From: JAUPKT01 sp964427855
Lineage (GTDB): Bacteria > Desulfobacterota > Desulfomonilia > Desulfomonilales > Desulfomonilaceae
NCBI GenBank assembly: GCA_964427855.1
Contig: CAYRVH010000007.1
Coordinates: 1 to 64,000 of the forward strand
Length of the DNA: 64,000 nt
Reading direction: 5' to 3'
The notes under the pieces were generated by a model, which did not search any database, was not told the origin of the DNA, and saw only the letters and a program-made list of their open reading frames with translations. Positions within the stretch are counted from its first letter, which is position 1. Every line of letters begins with the position of its first letter. Made by a program: the position numbers and the translations under genes. Below are positions 1 to 8,938 of the stretch, one piece after another.

Positions 1-196
1 TGTGCAGGCGAGGTATGTGGACGTGACGCGTGGGTTTGGGGGCGCTCCGGTTTGACGACGCCGTTTTCCGAGACTTTTTGTCGTGCGGCGTCCTGGGAGG
101 CTCCTTTCGTTCCCTGTCTATCGCACGACACGAGACACGCTGAGAGCGCTGCGAGAGCCGTGCACAGGACGACCATGTGTGCAGTCTTGGTCATGC
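1..196. other. Window edge, no gene recognised
   Basis: No reading frame here has a convincing start, ribosome site or recognisable domain. The region lies beyond the 3' end of the esterase-fold gene. No clear terminator hairpin with a T run was seen. Confidence 0.4.
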
Positions 197-1330
197 TCAC
201 CACAAACCCGGAAGGGACTGCCCCTCGGCGCCTTGGCGATCTTTTGCGGCGGTCGGCTGAGGGAGAGGACTCGCTGCGCCGCCGGCCGTTTGCGCGGCTG
301 TGGTCGTCGGCGCCGGGAGGTCCTGATTGATGCCAAGCATACGGGCGTTCTTCTTGAATTGTTTGGAAAACCAGTAGAGGGCCTGGTGGCCGTTGGGGTA
401 CCGGTAGGCGCAGTAGCCATGGCCGCAGCTTTCGAATACGTGCACTTCAACAGGGAATCCTGCCGCCTTCATACTTTGGACGAGTTCGTAAAGGCGCCCG
501 CGATTGCTGTACGAATTGCAGCCGTCCCGCACGTTTGTGTTGATGTTATAGGCGATGCCGCCGGCCTTCTTGATGCGATTCACGTTTCGCTGCCAGACAT
601 CCGGCGTCATGGGATAGCTGCCCAAGTCGGTTTGCTGACCGCCGGCGTAGGCGAACACCTCGGGATGCCGCGCTGAAATCATTATGGCTTGGGCGGCGCC
701 TGCGCACGCCCCGTCAATTCCCCGAAACCTTCTGTCTGGAATGGTTCTATAATGGGCGTCGATGAAGGGGATGACCTCGCCTATGAGGTATTTTTCATAC
801 TGGCTTGTATCGCCGCCGCCGGGGTTCCATAGCGACACCACGATGAGGTCTTCGTAGGGGTCTTCTTGCAGCCACCTGTTAAACATCCTGAGTTCTTGGT
901 CATTGATGTTTTCCTGAAAGTTCACCGGCGTCAGACGGCCAGCCTTCAGGTTGTCCATGGTGAGGGGCGTTTTGCACCACACAGACCAGTAGGTGGCGCC
1001 GCCTAATTCTGGGCCATTATCCCATCCGGATTTGCCCCCGAGGAGATACAGCACCCCGTAGCGTCGGTGGATATCTTTTTCATAGTCATCGGGGAGGATG
1101 ACGTGGACGGGAAAAGGCCCTGGGACCTCTTGACCACCTTTTGCTTTGGCGCTCTTGTACACTTCGGATTGGACTCTCACTACCTCAATGTAGTGCTTGG
1201 TTCGGAGAAACTTCGTTCTGGCTTCGATCTCTGACCACGGCTCTTCCACTTTGGCCATGATCCAGGAGGCATCAGCCGCCGCAAATGCGATTATCACACA
1301 CAAGAGCAGTCTCAGTTGCATTGGCCTCAT
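197..1330 (-). CDS. Exported esterase-fold protein with Cys in the nucleophile elbow
   Basis: A 377-residue protein of the putative esterase (esterase D / enterochelin esterase, PF00756-like) alpha/beta-hydrolase family. The first ~22 residues form a hydrophobic signal sequence, so it should act in the periplasm. The fold is recognisable from YGVLYLLGG near residue 91, a secretion-like stretch DLIVVSLWNPGG, and the segment IPFIDAHYRTIPDRRFRGIDG before the nucleophile elbow. That elbow reads GACAG with Cys209, where the family normally has GxSxG. A candidate catalytic His is H304 in ESCGHGY. The tail after ~residue 335 is Pro/Ala/Thr rich and probably disordered. The ATG follows a GAGG ribosome site by 8 nt. 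It is the last gene of a minus-strand group with an NlpC/P60-like protein and a lipoprotein. The substrate is unknown; activity with Cys rather than Ser is an open question. Confidence 0.75.
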   Translation of the reverse strand: MRPMQLRLLLCVIIAFAAADASWIMAKVEEPWSEIEARTKFLRTKHYIEVVRVQSEVYKSAKAKGGQEVPGPFPVHVILPDDYEKDIHRRYGVLYLLGGKSGWDNGPELGGATYWSVWCKTPLTMDNLKAGRLTPVNFQENINDQELRMFNRWLQEDPYEDLIVVSLWNPGGGDTSQYEKYLIGEVIPFIDAHYRTIPDRRFRGIDGACAGAAQAIMISARHPEVFAYAGGQQTDLGSYPMTPDVWQRNVNRIKKAGGIAYNINTNVRDGCNSYSNRGRLYELVQSMKAAGFPVEVHVFESCGHGYCAYRYPNGHQALYWFSKQFKKNARMLGINQDLPAPTTTAAQTAGGAASPLPQPTAAKDRQGAEGQSLPGLW

Positions 1331-1413
1331 CGATTTTTCCTCTTCCTGACGCGCTCGATATTCAGCGGAAAGGCGTTTTCAGCCTCTCATGTCCGTGACG
1401 TTGACAACCACTG

Positions 1414-3249
1414 CTACTTCACCGTCACGTCATAAACATAAACAGGAAATCCTTGTTGATCAACAGTTTCGCTGGAACTCGGGTCCATGAGTATCACGCT
1501 GCTCTTTACGTTGACTCCGCGCAGGGCGCATCGGACAAATAAGGGATAGACGCCGGGTTTAAGCGCCTGCACCTGAACTTCAAGCTCGTAGCTCTTGCCC
1601 TCTCCCCACAGTTCGATCCAGCGTTCAGCCATTGGTACTTTGGTCTTGATGCGATCACTGGTGACCGAGAGAACCGTGCTGCCCGGGCCGTACACTTTCC
1701 CCTGCTTTGCTCCTGTAATTTTCAAAGCCGCAGGGTTGGGGGAAGACACGGTGATGCCGCCGTAGTCGGATTCAGCGCCAAGATTTCTTGCCTCGACGAA
1801 CACTGTGAAGGTTTTGCCTGCCTGCACCTGGGCAGGAAATCTGACGTTGGTTATTTTGGGCTGGGCTTCCCTTGGGAGGGCCACTTCAAAGAGGTCGCCG
1901 CACCACTGCTGTCCATCGATTCTGTATTCCACCAAGTAGTCGCCCTGCCTCAATGAGTGTGAAGCAGCAGCTCCAAAATCCTTGGGGTACACGACCCGGA
2001 AGTCGCTGCTGTTGGCTGGGATGATACCCCGATATTGGACGTCGCCGTGGGGGGTCTTGAGATAAATCTCGAGGTTCCTGGCCTGAGACGCTCGGTTTTG
2101 GAACCAGAATCGGAGGGACGTCTTCGCGTCGTCTGCGAAGGCAGGTACATGCGTGATCACGCCTGGTATCGAGCGAAGCACTTTCCCGGACAAATGGTTG
2201 ATTACGAGCTGCGACTCAGGTTTCTGGGCTGCGGCTGGGGGCACTGACGGCGGCGCCGGGACCTGGCTCTCGGGTTGTCTGGTTTGGGCGGCCCCGCCAT
2301 TGTCTTTTCCCGGCCCCGGAATGCCGGGCGCGGATGCACCACTAGGCGGCGGTTGGGTCTGAGCCGAGGGAGCGGCTTGGGATTGATCGGCGCCTTTTCT
2401 CGAGCTGGGCGGCAGTCCTTGTGGAGGAGTTTCTTCTCCCACCACGATCTCAGGAAGAACCGCTTCTATCAAGAGTATTTTCTTTGTGTCGCGGCGATTG
2501 CCTCTGAATTGGCCGAGAAACCGCTGGAGTCCCTGGGGTGTCGCCATGTTTATCCGATGGACATTGCTCCGTCTCGTTGCATGGTAAAGGTACACACCGC
2601 CGCTCTTGTCTGGGATGATAATCACGACGTGATAGTGAAGCAGTCTGTTGTTTTGTTCAGGATCAATTCGACTGATGCTCCCAAGATAGACGCGCCCTGG
2701 GACAAATCGCTTCATGAGGGTATGCCATGCGGCTGTATCGTGGAGGTCAAATCCTCTCAAGGACCTTCCATCGGCGGCATCCAGGTTCACTGGACTGTCG
2801 TCCGGGAGCATAACTCGGCGGGAGGTCACGTCAGTTATGTTGAGGATCAAGTCCCATCCAAAATCCCAGTCCTTGCCCAGAGGAGAGGTTGGTCCACTGT
2901 TGCCCTGCCGATCCCGGGTGGCTTCTTGCAGCGTCCAGTTCTTATTGAAGAGGAAGCGTGAGATGGACAACACCAATCCACTGCAGTTGAGGCCGGGCGT
3001 GTCAAAGAATTTGGTAGGATCAGCGAAGGTGGTAAAAAAGCCTCGGTCGTCAATGGCGCCATCGTCGCGATAGGGGATGCCGAGGTGCGTATCGGCGATT
3101 TCAACGGGGTCGATTTTTTCGGCGATATGGCGATCCCAGAGGTATGGAGGGGCATAGAGCCGATCCGCAAAGGAGGCTGATAATGGGAGAACAATTGTAA
3201 ATGAAAGCAACCAAAAAGAAAGCCTCACTTTTTGATTTAATATATTCAC
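1414..3249 (-). CDS. Exported NlpC/P60-like cysteine peptidase/amidase with Pro-rich linker
   Basis: A 611-residue exported protein. Residues 1-28 are a signal peptide. Residues ~45-235 look like an NlpC/P60-type papain fold: HLGIPYRDDG, then C89 in GLNCSGLV, H207 in LLHYHVVIII and H223 in VYLYHATRR, which fit the Cys-His-His order of that superfamily. Such enzymes usually hydrolyse peptidoglycan peptide links; that role is inferred. Residues ~275-350 are a low-complexity Pro/Gln/Ala linker. The C-terminal ~260 residues contain beta-rich segments resembling Ig-like or PPC-type domains. The start is GTG with a GGAGG site 4-5 nt upstream. It sits between a lipoprotein and the esterase-fold gene on the same strand with short gaps, suggesting co-transcription and a common envelope role. 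Confidence 0.65.
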   Translation of the reverse strand: MNILNQKVRLSFWLLSFTIVLPLSASFADRLYAPPYLWDRHIAEKIDPVEIADTHLGIPYRDDGAIDDRGFFTTFADPTKFFDTPGLNCSGLVLSISRFLFNKNWTLQEATRDRQGNSGPTSPLGKDWDFGWDLILNITDVTSRRVMLPDDSPVNLDAADGRSLRGFDLHDTAAWHTLMKRFVPGRVYLGSISRIDPEQNNRLLHYHVVIIIPDKSGGVYLYHATRRSNVHRINMATPQGLQRFLGQFRGNRRDTKKILLIEAVLPEIVVGEETPPQGLPPSSRKGADQSQAAPSAQTQPPPSGASAPGIPGPGKDNGGAAQTRQPESQVPAPPSVPPAAAQKPESQLVINHLSGKVLRSIPGVITHVPAFADDAKTSLRFWFQNRASQARNLEIYLKTPHGDVQYRGIIPANSSDFRVVYPKDFGAAASHSLRQGDYLVEYRIDGQQWCGDLFEVALPREAQPKITNVRFPAQVQAGKTFTVFVEARNLGAESDYGGITVSSPNPAALKITGAKQGKVYGPGSTVLSVTSDRIKTKVPMAERWIELWGEGKSYELEVQVQALKPGVYPLFVRCALRGVNVKSSVILMDPSSSETVDQQGFPVYVYDVTVK

Positions 3250-3318
3250 TGATCCTCCGAATGTTTATTATTAATCTGCTGTTATCAAGAAATTTCCGCA
3301 GAATCAAGGGTTGAGGCG

Positions 3319-3834
3319 TCATCGCACCGTAAAAGTGAGCCTTCTTGCCAGTTCGCCGTCTATGTAGAGCGCGACCTTCCACAGACCCGGCTTGTGCTTG
3401 TACAATTCGCTGGTGGAGATAGTATGCACGCGCGGGGTACCGCCTTTTTTTCTTTCCATGTCTTTCTTACTTTCGTCCTGAACGTCGTGAGTCATGCGGA
3501 TGGTTCGGTACTCAATGTCCGCTGGATCAATCCATACGCTTTCGGTGACGTAGTGGTTTTTCTCGTTCGTTGGGGTGAAGAACAGGTTAATGCTTTCGTT
3601 CATGTTGTGATCAAACACCTCTTTGCTCGTGAACGCGGACCCGGCGGTCAAGAACACGTCTTTGACCAGATAGTATTTCTCGTCGCGGGCCGTTTTTTCG
3701 ATGCCCTTCCACTTTCCAGGGTTGATCGCTCCACAGCTTGCGATGAAGCCTGTGGCGAGCAGGACGAGGACGAGGAGCCCGAGCAATGCGGCTGTTGGAA
3801 CAGGGCGTTGAGACGCAAGTCGGCTGCGCGGCAA
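3319..3834 (-). CDS. Small outer-membrane-type lipoprotein, function unknown
   Basis: A 171-residue protein with a TTG start preceded by GGAGGT at 7 nt. The N-terminus has a positively charged region, a hydrophobic core (LLGLLVLVLLATG) and a lipobox-like FIASC, so it should be a lipoprotein with the Cys at about residue 34. The mature part has no domain I can name. It is beta-rich and contains INLFFTPTNE and a C-terminal KHKPGLWKVALYIDGELA stretch that resembles ligand- or load-bearing beta-sandwich modules describing a measured strength or effect. It lies 18 bp after the acetyltransferase gene and just before the NlpC/P60-like gene on the same strand. Function is not assigned. Confidence 0.7.
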   Translation of the reverse strand: MPRSRLASQRPVPTAALLGLLVLVLLATGFIASCGAINPGKWKGIEKTARDEKYYLVKDVFLTAGSAFTSKEVFDHNMNESINLFFTPTNEKNHYVTESVWIDPADIEYRTIRMTHDVQDESKKDMERKKGGTPRVHTISTSELYKHKPGLWKVALYIDGELARRLTFTVR

Positions 3835-3852
3835 TACGCTACCTCCCGATGA

Positions 3853-4311
3853 TTACAGTGATTTTACGAGCGCTATTTCGTCGCACTCTGGAAATTTTGT
3901 GCATTTAATGCAGTCAGCCCATATCTTGTGAGGAAGCAAGCTCTTATCCATTGTTTGAAAACCTAATTTTTGAAAAAAGCTCACGCGATACGTGAGCACG
4001 AATACTCTTTCAATACCCAGTTCTTTGGATTCGTCAAGTAAATGTGCAACGAGTCGTCCGCCGATGCCTTGTCGTTGAGAAGCGGATCGCACGGCAAGGG
4101 AACGGATTTCAGCCAGGTCTTCCCATACCACATGGAGGGCGCCGCAGCCCACAATGTCGCCCTGCCCGTTTTTTTCGACCGCGACGCTGAAATCTCGCAC
4201 TTGGGCATAGAGGTCGCTCATTGCCCTGGGCAAAATGTGACCGTATTGAGCCTGATCTGTGATGATTTGGTGGATGGTTTTGATGTCTCGAAGCTGTGCT
4301 TTGCGTATCAC
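3853..4311 (-). CDS. Short N-acetyltransferase, ArgA-like (GNAT family)
   Basis: A 152-residue GNAT-fold acetyltransferase similar to the short N-acetylglutamate synthases (ArgA C-terminal domain alone). The acetyl-CoA binding signature is RSLAVRSASQRQGIGGRLV, with the R/QxxGxG/A motif at about residues 77-85. Later segments FFQKLGFQTMDKSLLPHKIWADC and the C-terminal ECDEIALVK match the ArgA-like subgroup, which makes N-acetylglutamate as the first step of arginine synthesis. The specific substrate is inferred from that similarity. The start is GTG with a GGAG site 6 nt upstream. It begins 10 bp after the recN stop codon, so it is probably translated from a nadK-recN-acetyltransferase transcript. 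Confidence 0.8.
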   Translation of the reverse strand: MIRKAQLRDIKTIHQIITDQAQYGHILPRAMSDLYAQVRDFSVAVEKNGQGDIVGCGALHVVWEDLAEIRSLAVRSASQRQGIGGRLVAHLLDESKELGIERVFVLTYRVSFFQKLGFQTMDKSLLPHKIWADCIKCTKFPECDEIALVKSL

Positions 4312-4321
4312 GCATGTCTCC

Positions 4322-5986
4322 TCATTGAGGGCTTTTCATGAGCGCCAGGACGTGGCTGCGGACGTCCGGCGAGTCCGGGGAGGCGCCGAGCATTCGAGCC
4401 AGTTCATCGATGCGCCCCTGTTGATCGAGGGCAGCAGCGGCTAGAGCCGTTCTGCCTTTGTTGATCGATTTTTTCACGGAGATATGGTGGTCGGCGAGCG
4501 CGGCTATCTGGTGGAGGTGCGTTACGCAGAGCACCTGCTGTTTTTTGGCCACGCGTGCGAGGCGTGCGCCCACGGCAAGGGCGGTAAATCCGCCAATGCC
4601 CGCGTCGACTTCGTCAAAAATTACGGTTGGAGCGCCTTTTCGATCGACTTCCAGGGCTTTCAAGGCCAACATAATGCGGGAGAGTTCGCCGCCCGAGGCT
4701 ATGCGGGCAAGCGGTCTAAACTGCTCGCCTGGATTTGCCGAGAGGTGAAACTCGGCAGAATCCAGGCCGACTGCAGAGGGTTTCGCGGTTTCCGAGGATT
4801 GGAAAAAAACCTTGAACTTCGCCTGGGGCATTGCGAGTTCGCTGAGCTCCTTTTCTACGGCGCGTCCCAGCGTTTCCGCAGTATCTTTCCTTGCGGCTGA
4901 CAGGCGAGAGGCAAGGTCAAAGTATTTCTGACGTGCAAGTTCCAAGGACTTTTCATTTTTTTTGACCTTGGCGGTGGTAGTCTCGATGTGTTCGGATTCT
5001 TGTTCGAGCGCGTCTTTCAGCTCAAGGAGCCCGGCGAGGTCGCGCTTATGCTTCTTTTGCAGCCGTCGCAAGAGGTTCAAACGCTCCTCGATCAGCTCGA
5101 GCCGGTGTGGGTCGCTGGCCGCATTTTCTGCCGTTGATCGGAGTTCAAAGGCAACATCCTCGATTCTGTATATGGCATCGTTGAGGCTCTCGCGGAGGGA
5201 GGCAAGGTCGGGGTCTGCAGAAGCCAGGTAGTCAAGCATTTTGCGTATGTCGGACAATTCTGCGAGGATACTGCCCGAGCGTCCGTAAAGACTCTGGTAT
5301 GCTTCGTAAGATTTTTCCCTGAGCTGAACGGCTTTGGAGAGTTTTTCTTTCTCCTTGGCCAAGGTTTCATCTTCGCGGACCATGATCTGGGCTTCGGTAA
5401 GTTCTTTAATGATTGCAGACCTTTCCTGGGCTTGTTCTTTCAGCGTCTGGAGGGTCTGCTTGAGGGTGGCGAGCTGTTTTTCTGCATTTTTCCAGTCAGA
5501 GTAGGCCTGTCCAACCTCTAATCGTCGATCCCACAAGGCTCCGAAGCGATCAACTATCTCGAGATGTTCGTCAGGATTCATCAGAACGCGGTGTTCATGC
5601 TGCCCAAAGATGCTGACGAGTCTCCACCCCACCTGTTTTAAGAGAGACGGCGCGACCAAGTTCCCATTGATGAAGCATTTGGATTTGCCGGTATCGCTGA
5701 TCCGTCGGGCCAACACCAATTCGCCGCCGCGGGAAGGGTCGAGGTCAACCGCCTCGGGGAGCGGGATACCTGGGGGAACTTCAAAGAGGGTTTCGATGCG
5801 GGCCTCGGCTTCGCCGGTCCTCACCACGTCCGGCGAAATACGGCCGCCGAGCGCCAAATCCAGGGCGCCGATAAGGATTGACTTTCCTGCGCCGGTTTCG
5901 CCGGTCAGGACATTAAAACCTTCTTGGAATTCCACTTCGATCTCATCGACGATTGCGAGGTTGGAGATTTTGAGCAGTCTCAGCAT
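4322..5986 (-). CDS. recN: DNA repair protein RecN
   Basis: SMC-like ATPase for repair of double-strand breaks, ~554 residues, the usual RecN length. The start is placed at the ATG giving MLRLLKISNLAIVDEIEVEF, the typical RecN N-terminus; an upstream in-frame ATG at 6046 adds 20 residues without family resemblance. The Walker A motif is GETGAGKS (residues ~30-37), the central part (~160-370) is coiled coil rich in Glu, Lys and Leu, and the C-terminal half has the ABC signature ASGGELSRIMLALK and Walker B with D-loop IFDEVDAGIGG, followed by a HLHQIAAL His switch. It lies between nadK and an argA-like gene, an arrangement seen in related bacteria. Confidence 0.95.
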   Translation of the reverse strand: MLRLLKISNLAIVDEIEVEFQEGFNVLTGETGAGKSILIGALDLALGGRISPDVVRTGEAEARIETLFEVPPGIPLPEAVDLDPSRGGELVLARRISDTGKSKCFINGNLVAPSLLKQVGWRLVSIFGQHEHRVLMNPDEHLEIVDRFGALWDRRLEVGQAYSDWKNAEKQLATLKQTLQTLKEQAQERSAIIKELTEAQIMVREDETLAKEKEKLSKAVQLREKSYEAYQSLYGRSGSILAELSDIRKMLDYLASADPDLASLRESLNDAIYRIEDVAFELRSTAENAASDPHRLELIEERLNLLRRLQKKHKRDLAGLLELKDALEQESEHIETTTAKVKKNEKSLELARQKYFDLASRLSAARKDTAETLGRAVEKELSELAMPQAKFKVFFQSSETAKPSAVGLDSAEFHLSANPGEQFRPLARIASGGELSRIMLALKALEVDRKGAPTVIFDEVDAGIGGFTALAVGARLARVAKKQQVLCVTHLHQIAALADHHISVKKSINKGRTALAAAALDQQGRIDELARMLGASPDSPDVRSHVLALMKSPQ

Positions 5987-6139
5987 AGTCCGATCTGTCA
6001 CCGCTGCCGCAGGCATCGTTGTGGGGCTGTTCCCCGTGGCAGGCATGTTATAGCATATCTGGGGCGGCCAATGTTGCTGGCGAGACGCATAGGCATCATG
6101 AGCGGCGAGACCCGAGCGGAGTGCTGGTCGTTCAGTCGG

Positions 6140-6973
6140 TCACACCAAGTTCAGTTTCTCTCTCAATACGTCTATGTAATCGTGTCCTGGGCTCTGGGCG
6201 AGGACGAATGGAATCTGTGCCTTGACGATCTTGACTCGGGAGCCGACTGCGAGACCAATAGTCGTGTGGCCATCCAGCGTCATGGCAAACTGCTCACCCT
6301 TCCTGAGGGACAGCTCGATGGGCAAATCGGGCGGCACCACAAGGGGCCGTTTCAACCCCGCATAAGGGCAGATCGGGGTAAGAAGAATGCCTTGGATGTC
6401 CGGGTGGATCAGCGGTCCGTTTGCCGCATAGGAGTAGGCGCTTGACCCTGTGGGCGTGGACACGATCAACCCGTCCGCGCGCAATTCTATTTCCCTGGCA
6501 TGTCCTATCCGTATGCCAATGTCGATAAGGCGAGCGATTGCGCTCCAATGAATCACGACATCGTTGAGCACCCGGGCTGTCTTGCCCGCTTCGGGGGTCA
6601 CTTCCAAAAGCATTCGCTCGGCAAACAGGGCCGCGCCCGCCAATGCTCGTTGCAGTTCTTGAAGGGCTTCGTGCGGCGACACATCTGCCATGAACCCTAC
6701 TCTTCCCAAGTTGACACCCAATACTGGTGTAGGTTTGTCATTCATGAGCGCCGCAGCCCTTAAAATCGTGCCATCGCCCCCAAGGACTACGAGGAGGTCT
6801 GCCTCATCTGCGATGTCTTGCGTGAACGCGACGTTCCAACCTGCGGTAATGTCCTTGCAACTCTCCTCCACCAGGACGGTTCGCCCGGACTGCGTGAGAA
6901 AATCGCTTATTTCTTTTCCTAGTGTAAGAGCCTGAGCTTCGTTCCGCTTCAGTACCAGCCCTATGCTCTGCAT
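6140..6973 (-). CDS. nadK: NAD kinase
   Basis: Phosphorylates NAD+ to NADP+ in the cytoplasm. The 277-residue length is normal. The diagnostic motifs are LGGDGTIL (GGDG at residues ~65-68) and the NAD-binding PTGSSAYSYAANGPLIHPD, followed by the C-terminal LDGH-type segment in MTLDGHTTIG. The next gene on the same strand is recN, about 150 bp downstream, a conserved neighbour pair. No promoter was assigned in the 200 bp between nadK and the divergent rarA. Confidence 0.95.
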   Translation of the reverse strand: MQSIGLVLKRNEAQALTLGKEISDFLTQSGRTVLVEESCKDITAGWNVAFTQDIADEADLLVVLGGDGTILRAAALMNDKPTPVLGVNLGRVGFMADVSPHEALQELQRALAGAALFAERMLLEVTPEAGKTARVLNDVVIHWSAIARLIDIGIRIGHAREIELRADGLIVSTPTGSSAYSYAANGPLIHPDIQGILLTPICPYAGLKRPLVVPPDLPIELSLRKGEQFAMTLDGHTTIGLAVGSRVKIVKAQIPFVLAQSPGHDYIDVLREKLNLV

Positions 6974-7174
6974 TATACCCTCAAATTGCGCGCTGCTGGG
7001 AGCCTTGCTTCTTCAGTACCACGAACGGGAATAAAAAGCTAGTACTAATGGCCTGGCTGCAAGGGAAGAGCCGTCAAGTTGCTGTCACATCACGGCCGAT
7101 TTGTAGTAGATTAGGAGGCGCGATGGGGGAGTTGGTGAATCTTCGTGTACGTCACTTGGAAATAGGATGGGTGA

Positions 7175-8533
7175 ATGGACCTTTTTGATGCTGCCGACAT
7201 AGAAAACGGCTCGAACCGGCCGCTGGCCGATCGCATGAGGCCGCGCGACTTGAGCGAATTTTGTGGGCAAGAGGCGATCCTCGGCGAAGGAAAGATCCTT
7301 CGAAAAGCCGTTCAGGAGGGAAAAGTGTTTTCCATGCTGTTTTGGGGGCCGCCCGGCACAGGCAAGAGCACGCTCGCCAAAATCATCGCCGCGACGTGTC
7401 AGTGCAGATTCGTCCCTATGTCTGCGGTTTCCGTCGGCGTGAAGGAAATAAAGGAGCTGGCAAAGTCAGCGCGGGATGATCGGAAGTACAGGCAAACCGC
7501 CACCGTTCTATTCTTGGACGAGATCCATCGCTTCAATCGCTCGCAGCAGGATTACCTGCTCCCTCATGTAGAAGATGGGACATTGACGTTGATAGGCGCT
7601 ACGACCGAGAATCCCAGCTTCGAGATCAATTCGGCTCTTCTCAGCCGACTGCGCGTGTTTACTCTGGAGCCATTAACGCGTCAAGAAATCGAGACAATAC
7701 TTGAGAGGGCTCTTACAGACCCCGTCCGAGGGCTGGGGAGATTGGGTATAATCTGCCCCAGCGATGTGCAGGGGCTTATAGCCCATCTATCCCAGGGCGA
7801 CGCGCGATGCGCCTTGAATATCCTCGAACTCGCATCCCGAGAGGCTTGTGATGCGACTCCTCCTGTAATGACTCGGGATCATGTCGTGGAAGCGGCGCAA
7901 AAGAGCGCCCTCATGTACGACAAGAAGGGGGAACAGCATTACAATCTTATCAGCGCTTTGCACAAGTCCTTGAGGGACAGCGATCCGGATGCAGGACTCT
8001 ACTGGCTCGGGCGGATGTTGGAGGGAGGCGAGGACCCCCTTTTTATCGCAAGGAGGCTCGTCCGGTTTGCGAGTGAGGACGTGGGATTGGCTTCACCCAA
8101 GGCCCTCGAACAGGCAGTGGCGGCGTATCAAGCATGCCGATTCGTAGGGATGCCCGAATGCGCGTTGGCGCTTGCCCAAATCGTTGTCTTCCTTGCGGCC
8201 GCACCCAAATCCAATGCGCTTGAAAAAGGGTACATCCTTGTGCAAGAGGAAATTCAGCGCACGGGCCACCTGCCGGTCCCATTCCATCTGAGGAATGCGC
8301 CGACCAAACTCATGCAGTCTATGGGATACGGCAAAGGCTACCAGTATGCGCACGATTTTCCCGACGCCATGGTTGATCAGGAACACCTGCCAGAGCTTAT
8401 TCGCGGAAAGCGATTTTATAAGCCCACGGACCGAGGTTTTGAACGGACGATCAAAGAGCGGATAGATGAGATTCGCCGCAAGAAGCAGGACCTGGGTCAA
8501 CACCGAGGTGAAGGGCAAGATGCCGGCCAGTGA
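7175..8533 (+). CDS. rarA: Replication-associated recombination protein RarA (MgsA)
   Basis: AAA+ ATPase of the RarA/MgsA/WRNIP1 family that acts at stalled replication forks, 452 residues. It has RPLADRMRPRDLSEFCGQ at the N-terminus, Walker A GPPGTGKST (residues ~58-65), Walker B LFLDEIHRF (~112-120), sensor 1 GATTENPSF and the arginine finger region ALLSRLRVF. The C-terminal half contains the family-specific HYNLISALHKSLRDSDPDAGLYWL tetramerisation segment. The ATG follows AGGA by 7 nt. It is divergent from nadK and is followed by a gene-free stretch of repeats. Confidence 0.95.
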   Translation: MDLFDAADIENGSNRPLADRMRPRDLSEFCGQEAILGEGKILRKAVQEGKVFSMLFWGPPGTGKSTLAKIIAATCQCRFVPMSAVSVGVKEIKELAKSARDDRKYRQTATVLFLDEIHRFNRSQQDYLLPHVEDGTLTLIGATTENPSFEINSALLSRLRVFTLEPLTRQEIETILERALTDPVRGLGRLGIICPSDVQGLIAHLSQGDARCALNILELASREACDATPPVMTRDHVVEAAQKSALMYDKKGEQHYNLISALHKSLRDSDPDAGLYWLGRMLEGGEDPLFIARRLVRFASEDVGLASPKALEQAVAAYQACRFVGMPECALALAQIVVFLAAAPKSNALEKGYILVQEEIQRTGHLPVPFHLRNAPTKLMQSMGYGKGYQYAHDFPDAMVDQEHLPELIRGKRFYKPTDRGFERTIKERIDEIRRKKQDLGQHRGEGQDAGQ

Positions 8534-8938
8534 CGCGGTCTGCGCGCCCCACAATGGTGAGCTGAGTGTGCTTCGTTGCCTTCGGCTCTTCGCAATGGCA
8601 AGAAAGCCACTGGTGGGTCATCGCGGCAGGGCGAGGCTGTCTCAAGATCATGAGAAAACCTATGATGACGAATTCGATGACGTGGGGGTCATTTCGAGCG
8701 CCTCCGACTGTGTCATTTTCAGCGAAGCGAGCAATCTTCAGCCTCAGCGAAGATTCTTCAGTCGTTCCCTCTCAGTTCGTTCCAGTCACGCTCCTTCGGA
8801 ATGACCAGAGCTGCCCCGACCTGGGTGGCGTGGTGGTTTTCGTAACTTGATGCGACCTCGCATGATACAGCCTTCATGTCCACTGAAATTTCGTGACGCG
8901 GCGTATGCCTCGATGTGGAACCGTTGGATCATAGGGCG
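8534..8938. repeat. Gene-free stretch with degenerate dispersed repeats
   Basis: About 400 bp without a supported gene. At ~8560-8650 it has a degraded copy of an inverted repeat (ttcgcaatggcaag and companions) related to copies near 10.5, 21.9 and 27.5 kb. At ~8685-8806 it has a copy of a second family with the pattern gtcatttcgagcg ... cttcggaatgacc, related to copies at 54.3-54.7 kb. Any peptide read through these repeats is spurious. Confidence 0.6.
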
